From NCBI GenBank assembly GCA_017521245.1, contig JAFXDI010000001.1:161178-225177 (forward strand): DNA of 64,000 nucleotides. Direction: 5' to 3'. Under the pieces are notes generated by a model that was not told the DNA's origin, did not search any database, and saw nothing but the letters and a program-made list of their open reading frames with translations. This DNA is from Bacteroidales bacterium. Lineage in GTDB: Bacteria > Bacteroidota > Bacteroidia > Bacteroidales > G3-4614. This document shows, piece after piece, positions 36,998 to 46,221 of the stretch. A program made the translations under genes and the position numbers. Every line of letters starts with the position of its first letter. Positions within the stretch are counted from its first letter, which is position 1.

Positions 36998-37031
36998 GAA
37001 ACATTTCTGAAACATTCCCAAGATACCTTTG
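36998..37031 (+). promoter_or_regulatory. Pho-box-like repeat and -7 box of the porin-pst operon
   Basis: Two 11-bp direct repeats, GAAACATTTCT (36998-37008) and GAAACATTCCC (37009-37019), end four bases before a TACCTTTG -7 box (37024-37031). PhoB-type regulators bind direct repeats with an 11-bp period in place of the upstream promoter element. The repeat here covers the -33 region, where no properly spaced TTTG exists. This fits activation by the divergently encoded regulator. Confidence 0.65.
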
Positions 37032-37056
37032 CAGTGTCAATTTAAAAATTACGGTA

Positions 37057-38109
37057 ATGAAATTAAAAGGAAATTTGTTGATGATGGCAATACTTGCCAT
37101 TCTATGTACTCCAATGAGAGCACAACAACAGTCAGAGAGAGATACAAATCATTTAGTAGAACAAAATGCTGATACGTTATCTTCGGTATCAAAAAAAGGC
37201 AAAGAGAAAAAAGGCGAAGGAAAGGTAATTTTACAAGCGTTTGCAAACTTTAATCTACAATCAAAAGGAGGCGATACCAAATTAGGTTTTGCACTTGACA
37301 GAACCTATTTAGGTTATGAATACTCTTTTAACAATGGAATAAAAATTAAAGGAGTAGTTGACTTTGGAAAACCATCTGCGATAGATGATTATAACTATGT
37401 AGCGTATATAAAAAATGCACAAATCAGTTGGACTAAAGGAAATTTTACAATCAACGGAGGTATGATTTCAACCACCCAGTTCAATATGCAAGAGAAGTTT
37501 TGGGGCTATCGCTATATAATGAAATCGTACCAGGATGAGTATAAATTTGGAAGTAGTGCCGATTTAGGAATATCAGCATCATATAAATTCACAAATTATT
37601 TCACAGCAGATGCTATAATAGTAAATGGAGAAGGCTATAAAAAATTCCAAACAAATAAAGGACTACTATATGGACTTGGTTTAACATTTACACCCATTGA
37701 AAATTTAAAGATTAGATTATACGGAGGCTTTAACGACGCATCAGAATCAGGAAAAAGCGATATAGCAAATTATGCAGCATTTGTAGGTTACAAAAATGAC
37801 AAATTCTCTCTTGCAGGAGAGTTCAATATGATTCAAAATTCAGGAAACAAAAAGAGCGCAAATAAGTTAGGATGTTCAGTATATGGAACTGCAAAAGTAC
37901 ACAAACTTATAAATGTATATGCTAGATATGATTTCTTGATATCAAATAACCGCTGGAACACCGCAGAAGATAAATCTATGATAATGGCTGGATTTGAAAT
38001 AGTTCCCTGTAAATACGTGAAAATTGCACCAAACTTCAGAATGGATATACCCAAAACACAAGGAGAAAATAAGTATATGGGTTATATAAGTTGCTATTTC
38101 GGATTATAA
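37057..38109 (+). CDS. Outer membrane porin, phosphate-operon associated
   Basis: 350 residues. The signal peptide is MKLKGNLLMMAILAILCTPMRA, followed by a short charged linker rich in Lys/Glu (about 45-56). The rest is a run of alternating amphipathic strands ending in an aromatic (ISCYFGL), as in 14- to 16-strand outer-membrane barrels. It is weakly like the phosphate-selective porin O/P group. It is the first gene of the pst operon, 29 bp before pstS, behind the Pho-box-like promoter, so it probably lets phosphate or small phosphorylated compounds through the outer membrane under starvation. The operon role is inferred. Confidence 0.78.
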   Translation: MKLKGNLLMMAILAILCTPMRAQQQSERDTNHLVEQNADTLSSVSKKGKEKKGEGKVILQAFANFNLQSKGGDTKLGFALDRTYLGYEYSFNNGIKIKGVVDFGKPSAIDDYNYVAYIKNAQISWTKGNFTINGGMISTTQFNMQEKFWGYRYIMKSYQDEYKFGSSADLGISASYKFTNYFTADAIIVNGEGYKKFQTNKGLLYGLGLTFTPIENLKIRLYGGFNDASESGKSDIANYAAFVGYKNDKFSLAGEFNMIQNSGNKKSANKLGCSVYGTAKVHKLINVYARYDFLISNNRWNTAEDKSMIMAGFEIVPCKYVKIAPNFRMDIPKTQGENKYMGYISCYFGL

Positions 38110-38138
38110 AAATATAAGTAAATCAAAAATAAATTATT

Positions 38139-39197
38139 ATGAAGAAGACTTTAAAAAATCTATTAACATTAGCCATAGTTTTAGCATTTACAGCATGTGG
38201 CAGTAGTACAAAAAGTGGTGCTCGTGAGGCACAGGAATTATCAGGAGCAGGAGCAACATTCCCACTCCCTTTCTATAACGTAGTGTTTGAGAACTTTGCT
38301 CAAGTAAGTGGCGATCAAGTGGCGTACGGAGGTATTGGTTCAGGAGGAGGAGTCCGAAATTTACGAGATAAGATTGTAGATTTTGCAGGAAGTGATGCGT
38401 TCCTTTCAGATAATGAGATGGCAGAAATGGCTCCAGTTGTTCATATACCAACTTGTATGGGAGCAGTAGTATTAGCATACAATCTTGAGGGTGTAGAAGA
38501 CCTAAAACTATCGGGCGAGATTATAGCCGACATCTTTGCTGGAGATATAAAAATGTGGAACGACGAACGTATAGTTGCTCTTAACCCAGATGCAAAACTT
38601 CCCAATGAATCTATAATTCCAGTATTTCGTTCAGATGGTTCAGGAACAACATTCGTATTTACCGATTATCTCTCAAAAGTTAGTCCAAAGTGGTCAAGCA
38701 ACTATGGAACAGGCAAGTCTGTAAACTTCCCATCTGGACAGGCGGCAAAGGGTAATCCAGGAGTAGCAGGAGTCATTAAACAGACAAAAAATACTATTGG
38801 ATATGTAGGGTCAGAATATGCTTTTGCACAGAAGATTCCATATGCACACATTGAAAACGCAAGAGGCGAATTTGTACTACCTTCACCAACTACAATTTCG
38901 GCAGCGGCATCGGGCGAGATACCAAATGATACACGTTGTTCAATTACCAATTCTGATGCAGTTGGAGCATATCCAATATCAACATTTACATGGATAGTAA
39001 TCTATAAAGAACAAAACTATTCAGATCGTACAAAGGAACAAGCAGAGGCAACGCTCGACCTGTTAAAATATATCCTTTTAGATGAAGCACAAAGTATAAC
39101 CTCTGAGGTACATTATGCTCCGTTACCAGTAAAAGCAAAGGAATTAAGTATGACCAATTTAAAGAGTATAACCTTTAATGGTGAGGCAATATGGTAA
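38139..39197 (+). CDS. pstS: Phosphate ABC transporter substrate-binding protein PstS
   Basis: 352 residues. A lipoprotein signal (MKKTLKNLLTLAIVLAFTAC) places lipid-modified Cys20 at the processing site. Phosphate-binding loops typical of PstS are visible: GAGATFPLPFY (36-46), GIGSGGGVRN, FAGSDAFLSD and FRSDGSGTTFVFTDYL. It captures phosphate in the periplasm for PstCAB, encoded next. Length and motif order are standard. Confidence 0.95.
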   Translation: MKKTLKNLLTLAIVLAFTACGSSTKSGAREAQELSGAGATFPLPFYNVVFENFAQVSGDQVAYGGIGSGGGVRNLRDKIVDFAGSDAFLSDNEMAEMAPVVHIPTCMGAVVLAYNLEGVEDLKLSGEIIADIFAGDIKMWNDERIVALNPDAKLPNESIIPVFRSDGSGTTFVFTDYLSKVSPKWSSNYGTGKSVNFPSGQAAKGNPGVAGVIKQTKNTIGYVGSEYAFAQKIPYAHIENARGEFVLPSPTTISAAASGEIPNDTRCSITNSDAVGAYPISTFTWIVIYKEQNYSDRTKEQAEATLDLLKYILLDEAQSITSEVHYAPLPVKAKELSMTNLKSITFNGEAIW

Positions 39198-39209
39198 TAA
39201 CAAAATACT

Positions 39210-40067
39210 ATGAACGATAAAATATATAAAGTTATATTATTTGCAACAGCACTTATAATACCAATTGTGTGCGGGGGTGTAATTTACGCCCTCGTCACAG
39301 ACGCATATCAGGCGTTTGAACATTTCGGATTCTTTAAGTTTCTGACCTCTTCAGAGTGGAGTTATACTGAGGGGGCAGAGCAGTATGGTGCGTTGCCATT
39401 CATTACAGGAACACTAATGACAACCCTATTGGCACTTATTTTTTGTATCCCTTTTTCACTGCCGGTAGCACTGTTCGTTGGTGAGTATTTCAAAGGAACA
39501 CGTATTGCAGCCATACTTAGTACCGTAACAGATTTGTTGGCAGGTATTCCATCTATTATTTATGGCTTATGGGGCTTCTATACTTTACGACCTATTATTA
39601 TGGCACTCAATATATCGCCACAAGGTTCAGGTATTCTAACAGCTTCGTTGGTATTGGCAATTATGATAGTACCATACGCAGCCTCACTAAGTGCCGAATT
39701 TATCAAGATGGTACCTAACGACTTGAAGGAAGGAGCTTACAGCCTTGGAGCAACACGAGCCGAAGTTATTAGAAAGGTTGTCTTTCCAGTTGCAGGTTCA
39801 GGAATATTTTCATCATATATTTTGGCTATTGGTAGAGCGTTAGGAGAGACAATGACGGTAACAATGCTTATAGGAAATACCAATAATATTCCCGAATCAA
39901 TTACCTCAACAGGAAACTCTATGGCATCAATTATTGCCAATCAATTTGGAGAAGCAGATGACTTGAAACTATCATCACTAATAGCCATAGGTTTAATACT
40001 GTTTTTGATTACGGCATTTATTAATCTGGTAGGTAAAATAATGATTAAACGAGCAAGAATAGCATAA
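39210..40067 (+). CDS. pstC: Phosphate ABC transporter permease PstC
   Basis: 285 residues with six membrane helices. The ABC permease EAA loop (EGAYSLGATRAEVIRKVVFP) lies between helices 4 and 5, and GIPSIIYGLWGFY is characteristic of PstC. It forms the membrane channel with PstA, encoded three bases downstream. It starts 12 bp after pstS. Confidence 0.94.
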   Translation: MNDKIYKVILFATALIIPIVCGGVIYALVTDAYQAFEHFGFFKFLTSSEWSYTEGAEQYGALPFITGTLMTTLLALIFCIPFSLPVALFVGEYFKGTRIAAILSTVTDLLAGIPSIIYGLWGFYTLRPIIMALNISPQGSGILTASLVLAIMIVPYAASLSAEFIKMVPNDLKEGAYSLGATRAEVIRKVVFPVAGSGIFSSYILAIGRALGETMTVTMLIGNTNNIPESITSTGNSMASIIANQFGEADDLKLSSLIAIGLILFLITAFINLVGKIMIKRARIA

Positions 40068-40069
40068 CT

Positions 40070-40936
40070 ATGGATAAACAAAAAAATCAAAATCGTTTGG
40101 CAAAGGATAAGGCAATGTTGTTGGTAATATGTTTATTAGCAGCTCTCACAGCCGTTCCTTTATTTGCTATATTAGGAGAGGTGTTTCTACGAGGCTACGA
40201 TCAACTCTCATGGACTTTCTTTACAGAACCAACGCCAACAGCATATAGGGTAATGAAAGCTATCGAGAATGGCGAGCCCATACCAGGTGGTATTGCCAAT
40301 GGTATTGTAGGAACAATGATTATGCTCATTATGGCAGTTATAGTTGCGGTACCATTGGGTATTCTGTGCGGAGCATTTTTAGCAGAGAATAGCAAGAGCC
40401 GATTTGCTAAGTTTGTAAGTTATCTTACCGATTTGCTACAAGGAACTCCATCTGTAATTATTGGTATAGTAGTCTATATATGGGTAGTTGTCCCAATGAA
40501 AGGTTACTCTGCAATAGCAGGAAGTGTAGCACTTATAATTATGATGTTGCCACTTATTATTCGTTCAACCGAAGAAACCCTAAAGATATTACCCGTATCG
40601 TTAAAAGAGGCAGGACTGGCACTTGGTGGTAATCGGGCAAGAGTAATGTTGAAAGTACAACTTCCAGCTGCGTTTGGAGGAATATTTACAGGCGTTTTGT
40701 TGGCTATTTCGCGTGTAATAGGAGAAACAGCCCCACTTATGTTTACCGCACTTGGATGTTCTTTCGTTCGCTATGCAATAGACAAACCAATATCAGCAGT
40801 ACCATTACTTATATGGGAGTTTTTCAATGATCCCAATCTCCAAGAATTGATCTGGGGAGCATCACTATTCTTATTATTATTTGTTCTAACGTTAAATCTT
40901 ACAGCTAAATATTTTGCAAAAAAATGGAATCAGTAA
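40070..40936 (+). CDS. pstA: Phosphate ABC transporter permease PstA
   Basis: 288 residues with six membrane helices, the EAA loop [20 protein letters not shown], and [14 protein letters not shown], the PstA counterpart of the PstC motif. The 3' end overlaps pstB by 13 bp, so translation is likely coupled. Confidence 0.94.
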   Translation: MDKQKNQNRLAKDKAMLLVICLLAALTAVPLFAILGEVFLRGYDQLSWTFFTEPTPTAYRVMKAIENGEPIPGGIANGIVGTMIMLIMAVIVAVPLGILCGAFLAENSKSRFAKFVSYLTDLLQGTPSVIIGIVVYIWVVVPMKGYSAIAGSVALIIMMLPLIIRSTEETLKILPVSLKEAGLALGGNRARVMLKVQLPAAFGGIFTGVLLAISRVIGETAPLMFTALGCSFVRYAIDKPISAVPLLIWEFFNDPNLQELIWGASLFLLLFVLTLNLTAKYFAKKWNQ

Positions 40937-41691
40937 AACCTATACTTGAGTTTAAGAAGACATGTGTATCATACACAAAGCAGACAATGGCGGTAAAATA
41001 TGTATCAGCAGTCATTGAACCAAATACAATAACAGCCATTATGGGCCCATCTGGATGTGGAAAATCCACACTCTTGCGTGCGGTAAATCTTATGCACAAC
41101 CTTTATCCTAACATTCGTGTCGATGGAGAAATCTTATTGAATGGAGAGAATATACTATCAATGGAACCTATCGATGTGCGTCGTAGGGTAGGAATGGTTT
41201 TTCAACGTCCTGCACCATTTCCTACAATGAGTATCTACAACAATGTACTTTCAGGTTATTCGCTCAATGGAATAAGACTCTCAAAAGCCGAGAAAGATGC
41301 CACAGTTGAACGATGCTTAAAGAACGTTGCACTATGGGATGAAGTAAAAGATGTATTAAATAAGAAAGGCACATTTCTTTCAGGAGGTCAGCAACAAAGA
41401 TTGTGTATCGCCCGAGCATTGGCAATGAAACCCGATGTGTTACTTATGGATGAGCCAACTTCGGCACTTGATCCAATTGCTACTGCACATATTGAAGAGT
41501 TGATGCAAGAACTTCAAAAAGAGGTCACAATCTTAATAGTGACACACAATATGGGGCAGGCAATGCGTATATCATCAAAATCAATGTTTATGTACTTGGG
41601 AGAGTTGGTAGAATACGGAGACACAGAAACACTGTTTACCAATCCAATAGATGAACGCACAAAAGCCTATCTGACAGGAAAAATGGGATAA
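40924..41691 (+). CDS. pstB: Phosphate ABC transporter ATP-binding protein PstB
   Basis: 255 residues. Walker A is GPSGCGKST (41-49), the Q-loop is [20 protein letters not shown] (typical of PstB), the signature is [15 protein letters not shown] and Walker B is [13 protein letters not shown]. It powers PstSCA phosphate uptake. It is the last gene of the operon: a strong terminator follows at 41734-41769, and no phoU lies downstream as in many other bacteria. Confidence 0.96.
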   Translation: MESVKPILEFKKTCVSYTKQTMAVKYVSAVIEPNTITAIMGPSGCGKSTLLRAVNLMHNLYPNIRVDGEILLNGENILSMEPIDVRRRVGMVFQRPAPFPTMSIYNNVLSGYSLNGIRLSKAEKDATVERCLKNVALWDEVKDVLNKKGTFLSGGQQQRLCIARALAMKPDVLLMDEPTSALDPIATAHIEELMQELQKEVTILIVTHNMGQAMRISSKSMFMYLGELVEYGDTETLFTNPIDERTKAYLTGKMG

Positions 41692-41733
41692 AGAAATAAT
41701 CTTTGGAGTAAGTAAACTTAAATCTATTTAAAT

Positions 41734-41769
41734 AATAAGAGGTTGCTTTTATAAAAGCAACCTCTTATT
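41734..41769. terminator. Bidirectional terminator (pstB / acyl-CoA dehydrogenase)
   Basis: A perfect 36-bp palindrome with half-site AATAAGAGGTTGCTTTTA, between the convergent pst and acd-etf operons. Confidence 0.9.
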
Positions 41770-41794
41770 GGTAATATTTATCAAAAACAATCTG

Positions 41795-43501
41795 TTAGTT
41801 GTTTAGATAGTTTTCAATACTTTCAGGTTTGAAGTTCTCAATGAACGAAGCATTTTTGTTAGTCTCTGCCTCTCCGTAGCGAATATAGTTCTCAGTAGAG
41901 CGTTTAAATGATTCGTTACGCATAGAGTCTTGTAACAAAAGATAACCCATAATAATATGACCGGCAATCTCAACCAAACGGCGAGCGTGGAAGTCAATAT
42001 ATTGAGCATCCTTATCAGCAGTAACAGTAGCAACGCTCTTCTCATAAAGAGCAGTCATTGCCATCAATTTAGCCTTCATCTCTGCCAATTCAGCAGGAAC
42101 CTCAATAGCCTCGTACTCTTTAATAATATTCAAGTAAGTACCGCTACCAACGTGGCGAATAGCAGCCACAACTTGAAGTTGAGTAGTACCCTCGTAAATT
42201 GAAGTAATACGAGCATCGCGATATATACGCTCACAAGGATAATCTTTCATAAATCCCGAGCCACCATGAACTTGAACGCAGTCGTAAGCATTTTGGTTAC
42301 AATATTCACTACTCATACCCTTAACAAGCGGAGTAAGAGCATCAGCCTTACGTTGAGCCTGTTTCATCTCCATACGCTCCTCTTTCTCTAAAGAACGCTC
42401 TTTAGCAATAGCCTCAAGAGTTTTGTATAGGTCAACATAGCGAGTAGTTTCGTATAGCAATGAGCGAGAAGCATCAAGTTTAGCTTTCATTGTAGCAATA
42501 ATTTCGCTAACAGCAGGGAAATTTATGATAGCTTTACCAAATTGGAAACGCTCTTTAGCATATTGAAGAGCCTCGCGGTAAGCAGCCTCAGAGATACCAA
42601 CCGATTGAGCAGCAATACCCAAACGAGCACCATTCATAAGAGCCATTACATATTTAATCAAACCAAGACGGCGTTCACCGCAAAGTTCTGCTTTAGCATT
42701 TTTGAAAACCAACTCACAAGTAGGAGATCCTTTAATACCCATTTTGTTCTCAATACGGCGAACAACAACGCCGCCATCGTTGCGGTCATATATAAACATT
42801 GACAAACCTCTACCATCTTTTGAACCCTCCTCAGAGCGAGCCAAAACAAGAGCAATGTGTCCGTCACCATTAGTAATAAAGCGTTTAACACCGTTTAATC
42901 TCCAAGTGCCATCCTCTTCGCAATAAGTTGCTTTAAGCATAACTGCTTGAAGGTCCGAACCAGCATCAGGCTCAGTCAAGTCCATAGCCATAGTCTCACC
43001 GGCACAAACTCTTGGTAAGTAACGCATCTTTTGCTCCTCACTTGCAAACTCGTTAATAGTCTCGGCACAATCTTGTAATCCCCATATATTAACAAAACTT
43101 GCATCAGCACGGCTAACCATATCAGCAGCCATTATATAAGGAACAAGAGAAAAGTTCAAACCATCATATTGGCGAGGAAGAGATATACCCATAAGACCTG
43201 CTTTAACAAGAGCGTCAAGGTTTTTCTCTGTTGCTGAAGCATATTTAACATGTCCGTCAATTACATGAGGACCCTCTTGGTCAACGCTCTCGGCATTAGG
43301 GGCAACAATTTCGCCACTAATCTCTCCTGCAATTTCAAGAACTTTTTCGTAACTATCCATAGCATCCTCAAAATCAAGAGGAGCATAGTCATATTTTTCA
43401 GCCTCAGTAAAGTTACGCTCGTGTAACTCAACAAGGCGACGCATCATCGGGTGATTAAGATGATGTTTTAAGTCCGCATTATCAGAATAGAAATTTGACA
43501 T
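41795..43501 (-). CDS. Acyl-CoA dehydrogenase
   Basis: 568 residues. The standard acyl-CoA dehydrogenase core (N-terminal helical, middle beta with MAMDLTEPDAGSD, C-terminal helical) carries a catalytic Glu in IYEGTTQLQ (about residue 435). An extra C-terminal helical part (about 445-568) is found in the longer, about 600-residue subgroup. It oxidises an acyl-CoA at alpha-beta and passes electrons to the ETF encoded just upstream (4-bp gap). The substrate chain length cannot be read from sequence. No thiolase, hydratase or transferase is nearby, so in a gut anaerobe it may serve redox balance, crotonyl-CoA reduction or branched-acid metabolism rather than full beta-oxidation. Confidence 0.92.
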   Translation of the reverse strand: MSNFYSDNADLKHHLNHPMMRRLVELHERNFTEAEKYDYAPLDFEDAMDSYEKVLEIAGEISGEIVAPNAESVDQEGPHVIDGHVKYASATEKNLDALVKAGLMGISLPRQYDGLNFSLVPYIMAADMVSRADASFVNIWGLQDCAETINEFASEEQKMRYLPRVCAGETMAMDLTEPDAGSDLQAVMLKATYCEEDGTWRLNGVKRFITNGDGHIALVLARSEEGSKDGRGLSMFIYDRNDGGVVVRRIENKMGIKGSPTCELVFKNAKAELCGERRLGLIKYVMALMNGARLGIAAQSVGISEAAYREALQYAKERFQFGKAIINFPAVSEIIATMKAKLDASRSLLYETTRYVDLYKTLEAIAKERSLEKEERMEMKQAQRKADALTPLVKGMSSEYCNQNAYDCVQVHGGSGFMKDYPCERIYRDARITSIYEGTTQLQVVAAIRHVGSGTYLNIIKEYEAIEVPAELAEMKAKLMAMTALYEKSVATVTADKDAQYIDFHARRLVEIAGHIIMGYLLLQDSMRNESFKRSTENYIRYGEAETNKNASFIENFKPESIENYLNN

Positions 43502-43505
43502 ATCG

Positions 43506-44525
43506 TTATTTGCTATTTTTCTTGTAATATTTAATTAATTTAGGAAGAACCTCTTCAACGCTACCGGTGATAACATAATCAGCAATAGCATTAATTGGAG
43601 CCTCAGGATCGGTGTTAACCGAAATAATAATAGAACTATCTTGCATACCAGCAATATGTTGTATTTGTCCTGAAATACCACAAGCAATATACAATTTAGG
43701 ACGTACAGTTACACCAGTTTGACCAATTTGACGTTCATGTTCTGTATAACCGGCATCAACCGCTGCGCGAGAAGCACCAACCTCTCCACCCAAAACAGCA
43801 GCCAAATCGTAAAGGAGTTTAAAGTTCTCTTTCGAGCCAACACCATAACCACCAGCAACAACAACAGGAGCGCCTTTAATGTTAACTTTAGATTTAGCAA
43901 TCTGACGATCAATAATCTCAACCACAAAATCCTCATCTTTAACATACTTGTTAACATCTAAGTTAACAATCTCGCCGGTATGGTTTTCGTTATAAATCTC
44001 ACGTTTCATAACGCCCTCTCTAACTGTTGCCATTTGAGGACGGCAGTCAGGGTTAACAATAGTAGCAACAATGTTACCGCCAAAAGCAGGACGTATTTGA
44101 TAAAGAAGATTTTCGTAAGTTTTACCACTCTTATTGTCAGTGTGAGGTCCAATCTCCAACGAAGTACAATCAGCAGTCAGACCGCTGTGAAGAGCCGAAG
44201 AAACGCGAGGACCTAAGTCACGACCTACGCAAGTAGCACCCATTAAACAGATTTGAGGTTTGATCTCTTTGAATAAACCAGTAAGAATAGCGGCGTGAGG
44301 AAGAGAAGTATATGGAGCAAGACGTTTGTCATCTGCCATATAAATTCTGTCAGCACCATAAGGGAAAATTTGTTTTTCAACACCTGCAAGCTCCGAACCA
44401 ATAACAAGAGCCTCAAGTTGGCAACCCAACTTATTTGCAAGAGTACGACCTTTGGTCAATAACTCCAAACTAACATCGGCTATAATGCCGTTATCAATTT
44501 CGCAATATACAATTAAATTATTCAT
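43506..44525 (-). CDS. etfA: Electron transfer flavoprotein subunit alpha
   Basis: 339 residues. The C-terminal FAD domain has GASRAAVDAGY, RQIGQTGVTVRPKLYIACGISGQIQH and SIIISVNTDPEAPI, all classic EtfA motifs. The N-terminal domain is a nucleotide-binding alpha/beta fold. It pairs with EtfB, encoded two bases upstream, to carry electrons from the acyl-CoA dehydrogenase. Whether it is a bifurcating ETF cannot be settled by eye. Confidence 0.95.
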   Translation of the reverse strand: MNNLIVYCEIDNGIIADVSLELLTKGRTLANKLGCQLEALVIGSELAGVEKQIFPYGADRIYMADDKRLAPYTSLPHAAILTGLFKEIKPQICLMGATCVGRDLGPRVSSALHSGLTADCTSLEIGPHTDNKSGKTYENLLYQIRPAFGGNIVATIVNPDCRPQMATVREGVMKREIYNENHTGEIVNLDVNKYVKDEDFVVEIIDRQIAKSKVNIKGAPVVVAGGYGVGSKENFKLLYDLAAVLGGEVGASRAAVDAGYTEHERQIGQTGVTVRPKLYIACGISGQIQHIAGMQDSSIIISVNTDPEAPINAIADYVITGSVEEVLPKLIKYYKKNSK

Positions 44526-44527
44526 AA

Positions 44528-45394
44528 TTAGCCGATGGTATGGTTAGCAATCAATTCTTTCATTAATTCATCAATCTCTTCGTCAGCAGTAGATAAGCGT
44601 TTGCTCTCTTTAGCTTGGAAAACAACGTTTTCAACTTGTTTAACCTTAGTAGGCGAACCAGCAAGACCAGTTTGAGTAAGATCTGCATCAACGTCAGCAG
44701 CGCTCCACTCTCCGAGATTTAGATATGGTCTTTGCTCGTAAAGAGATGTCTCTGCCAATGAAGCCTTCTCTGAAGGAGTTTTAGCATATTTATTACGTTG
44801 CACCATTTTTGTGTTTCTTGGGCGACACTCATCTGCCGAACCATTAACAGTAACTAAAAGCGGAAGTTTTGCTTTAACAGTTTCAGTACCATGCTCAAGA
44901 CGGCGAACAATAACAATTTCGTTATTTTCAACTGATACAATCTTCTCTGCATAAGTAACTTGAGAGATACCAAGTTTCTCAGCCACTTGAGGACCAACTT
45001 GAGCAGTATCTCCGTCAATAGCCTGACGACCAGAGATAATAATGTCAGCATCACCTATCTTTTTAACTGCACAAGAAAGAGCGTATGAAGTAGCCAAAGT
45101 ATCAGCTCCGGCAAAGGCTCTGTCAGTTAAAAGAACACCACCATCTGCACCGCGATAAAGTCCTTCACGAATAATATCAGCTGCGCGAGGAGGTCCCATA
45201 GTTAGCAACGTGATTGTTGTTCCGGGATTTTTCTCTTTGAGTTGTAATGCTTGTTCCAGAGCATTCAAATCTTCGGGGTTGAAGATAGCAGGAAGAGCGG
45301 CACGGTTAACAGTACCGTCCTCTTTCATAGCATCCTTACCCACATTTCTGGTATCGGGTACTTGTTTTGCAAGTACGACAATCTTTAATGCCAT
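44528..45394 (-). CDS. etfB: Electron transfer flavoprotein subunit beta
   Basis: 288 residues, somewhat longer than the usual 250-265. Motifs include VLAKQVPDTRNVGKDAMKED, NPEDLNALEQALQLKE, GRQAIDGDTAQVGPQVAEKLG (here 121-141) and the recognition-loop region after RRLEHGTE. It is the first gene of the etfBA-acd operon. Its likely promoter is TATCTTTG on the minus strand at 45530-45523, giving a leader of about 120 nt. Confidence 0.95.
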   Translation of the reverse strand: MALKIVVLAKQVPDTRNVGKDAMKEDGTVNRAALPAIFNPEDLNALEQALQLKEKNPGTTITLLTMGPPRAADIIREGLYRGADGGVLLTDRAFAGADTLATSYALSCAVKKIGDADIIISGRQAIDGDTAQVGPQVAEKLGISQVTYAEKIVSVENNEIVIVRRLEHGTETVKAKLPLLVTVNGSADECRPRNTKMVQRNKYAKTPSEKASLAETSLYEQRPYLNLGEWSAADVDADLTQTGLAGSPTKVKQVENVVFQAKESKRLSTADEEIDELMKELIANHTIG

Positions 45395-45522
45395 TTTGTT
45401 TTCTATTTTAGTTTATACTAATAAAGTTCGTTTTTTATAACAACAATATGCAAATATAACTCTTTTCTTTGAAAGAACATATTTATACATATTATAAAAA
45501 TAGTGAATTTTAAAAACCTCTG

Positions 45523-45555
45523 CAAAGATACACAAAAATAATCACTATGTGCAAT
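45523..45555 (-). promoter_or_regulatory. Candidate promoter of the etfBA-acd operon
   Basis: On the minus strand: ATTG (45555-45552), 21 bp, TATCTTTG (45530-45523). A nearer -7-like box, TATATTTG, lies at 45458-45451 but has no upstream TTTG. Confidence 0.5.
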
Positions 45556-45840
45556 TTTAATAAGAGTAATTAAATGAAAAATTTATTCAATACCCATAGG
45601 GTATTGCAAATAAAGACATTAAAAAAGTATAAACTTAAAGGCGAGAAAAAGTTTAGCCTGTTTAAATAGACTGAAATAATAAATATATCTACTCTTTTTA
45701 CTTAGCAGTGTAGGTGAATATAGAGATAAAAATGAGAGAATGAAACAGAAATAGTAGAGAATAAAAGTAATAATCTGAGAGAGTAAAATTACCCCAAGTC
45801 AATTTTAAGGATTAGATTATTAACTCTCAACGTATAAACA
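45556..45840. other. Gene-free stretch with a 19-bp palindrome
   Basis: No credible gene is seen. CAATACCC-ATA-GGGTATTG at 45588-45606 is a perfect inverted repeat of operator size, 33 bp upstream of the candidate etf promoter. A 31-codon frame at 45574-45669 overlaps it but shows no ribosome site or recognisable product. Confidence 0.45.
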
Positions 45841-45873
45841 AAAAAAAGAGATTAGTATGCTAACCTCTTTTTT
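45841..45873. terminator. Terminator of the 108-residue protein gene
   Basis: A stem AAAAAGAGATTAG / CTAACCTCTTTTT (one wobble), loop TATG, with A and T runs on either side. It lies 21 bp past the stop of the minus-strand gene at 45895. Confidence 0.8.
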
Positions 45874-45894
45874 GTTCTATATTTGTAAATTAAA

Positions 45895-46221
45895 TTAATC
45901 CTCTTTTCTTCTGCCCTTTGATAACAATCTCCATGCGTATGCACCACCTAAACCAAGTATTCCTAAAATACTCTCAATTATGGGAACTTCGTTAGGGTTT
46001 CCAGGATTTTCTTGATCTCCTAAACCTTTTGTAATAGGAGTTGTAATATAATCACCCGCAAATGATGATGTCTCTGTTGTTATGTTATCGTCTTCATCTT
46101 CATTAATTGAAGAAGCAAATCCTCCAAAAGAAGGGCGAGTAGCAGAACTTGTAGGCCAATCCTGTGCTACTACGTTTGCTGTAAAAAGCAATATTGAAAT
46201 GAATAATAATAATTTTTTCAT
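45895..46221 (-). CDS. Small secreted protein with possible PID-CTERM-like sorting tail
   Basis: 108 residues. The signal peptide is MKKLLLFISILLFTANVVAQ. A Ser/Thr/acidic middle (SSINEDEDDNITTETSS) is followed by a Pro-Gly-Asn spacer (ENPGNPNEVP). The tail is VPIIESILGILGLGGAYAW plus RLLSKGRRKED: a Pro-Ile start, a short hydrophobic helix and a basic end. This tripartite tail resembles the PID-CTERM putative sorting signals of Bacteroidetes, small proteins ending in P-I-(D)-x-G-x-x-L-L-x-x-G-x-x-Y-G-basic. It could instead be an ordinary C-terminal membrane anchor. A minus-strand -7 box TAATTTTG is at 46270-46263. I do not know its function. Confidence 0.6.
   Translation of the reverse strand: MKKLLLFISILLFTANVVAQDWPTSSATRPSFGGFASSINEDEDDNITTETSSFAGDYITTPITKGLGDQENPGNPNEVPIIESILGILGLGGAYAWRLLSKGRRKED

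Noticed and set aside
45574-45669. 31-codon plus-strand frame starting MKNLFNTHRVLQ
   Set aside because: No ribosome site, no recognisable product and a Lys-rich composition expected of AT-rich spacer. It overlaps a palindrome that is more likely regulatory.
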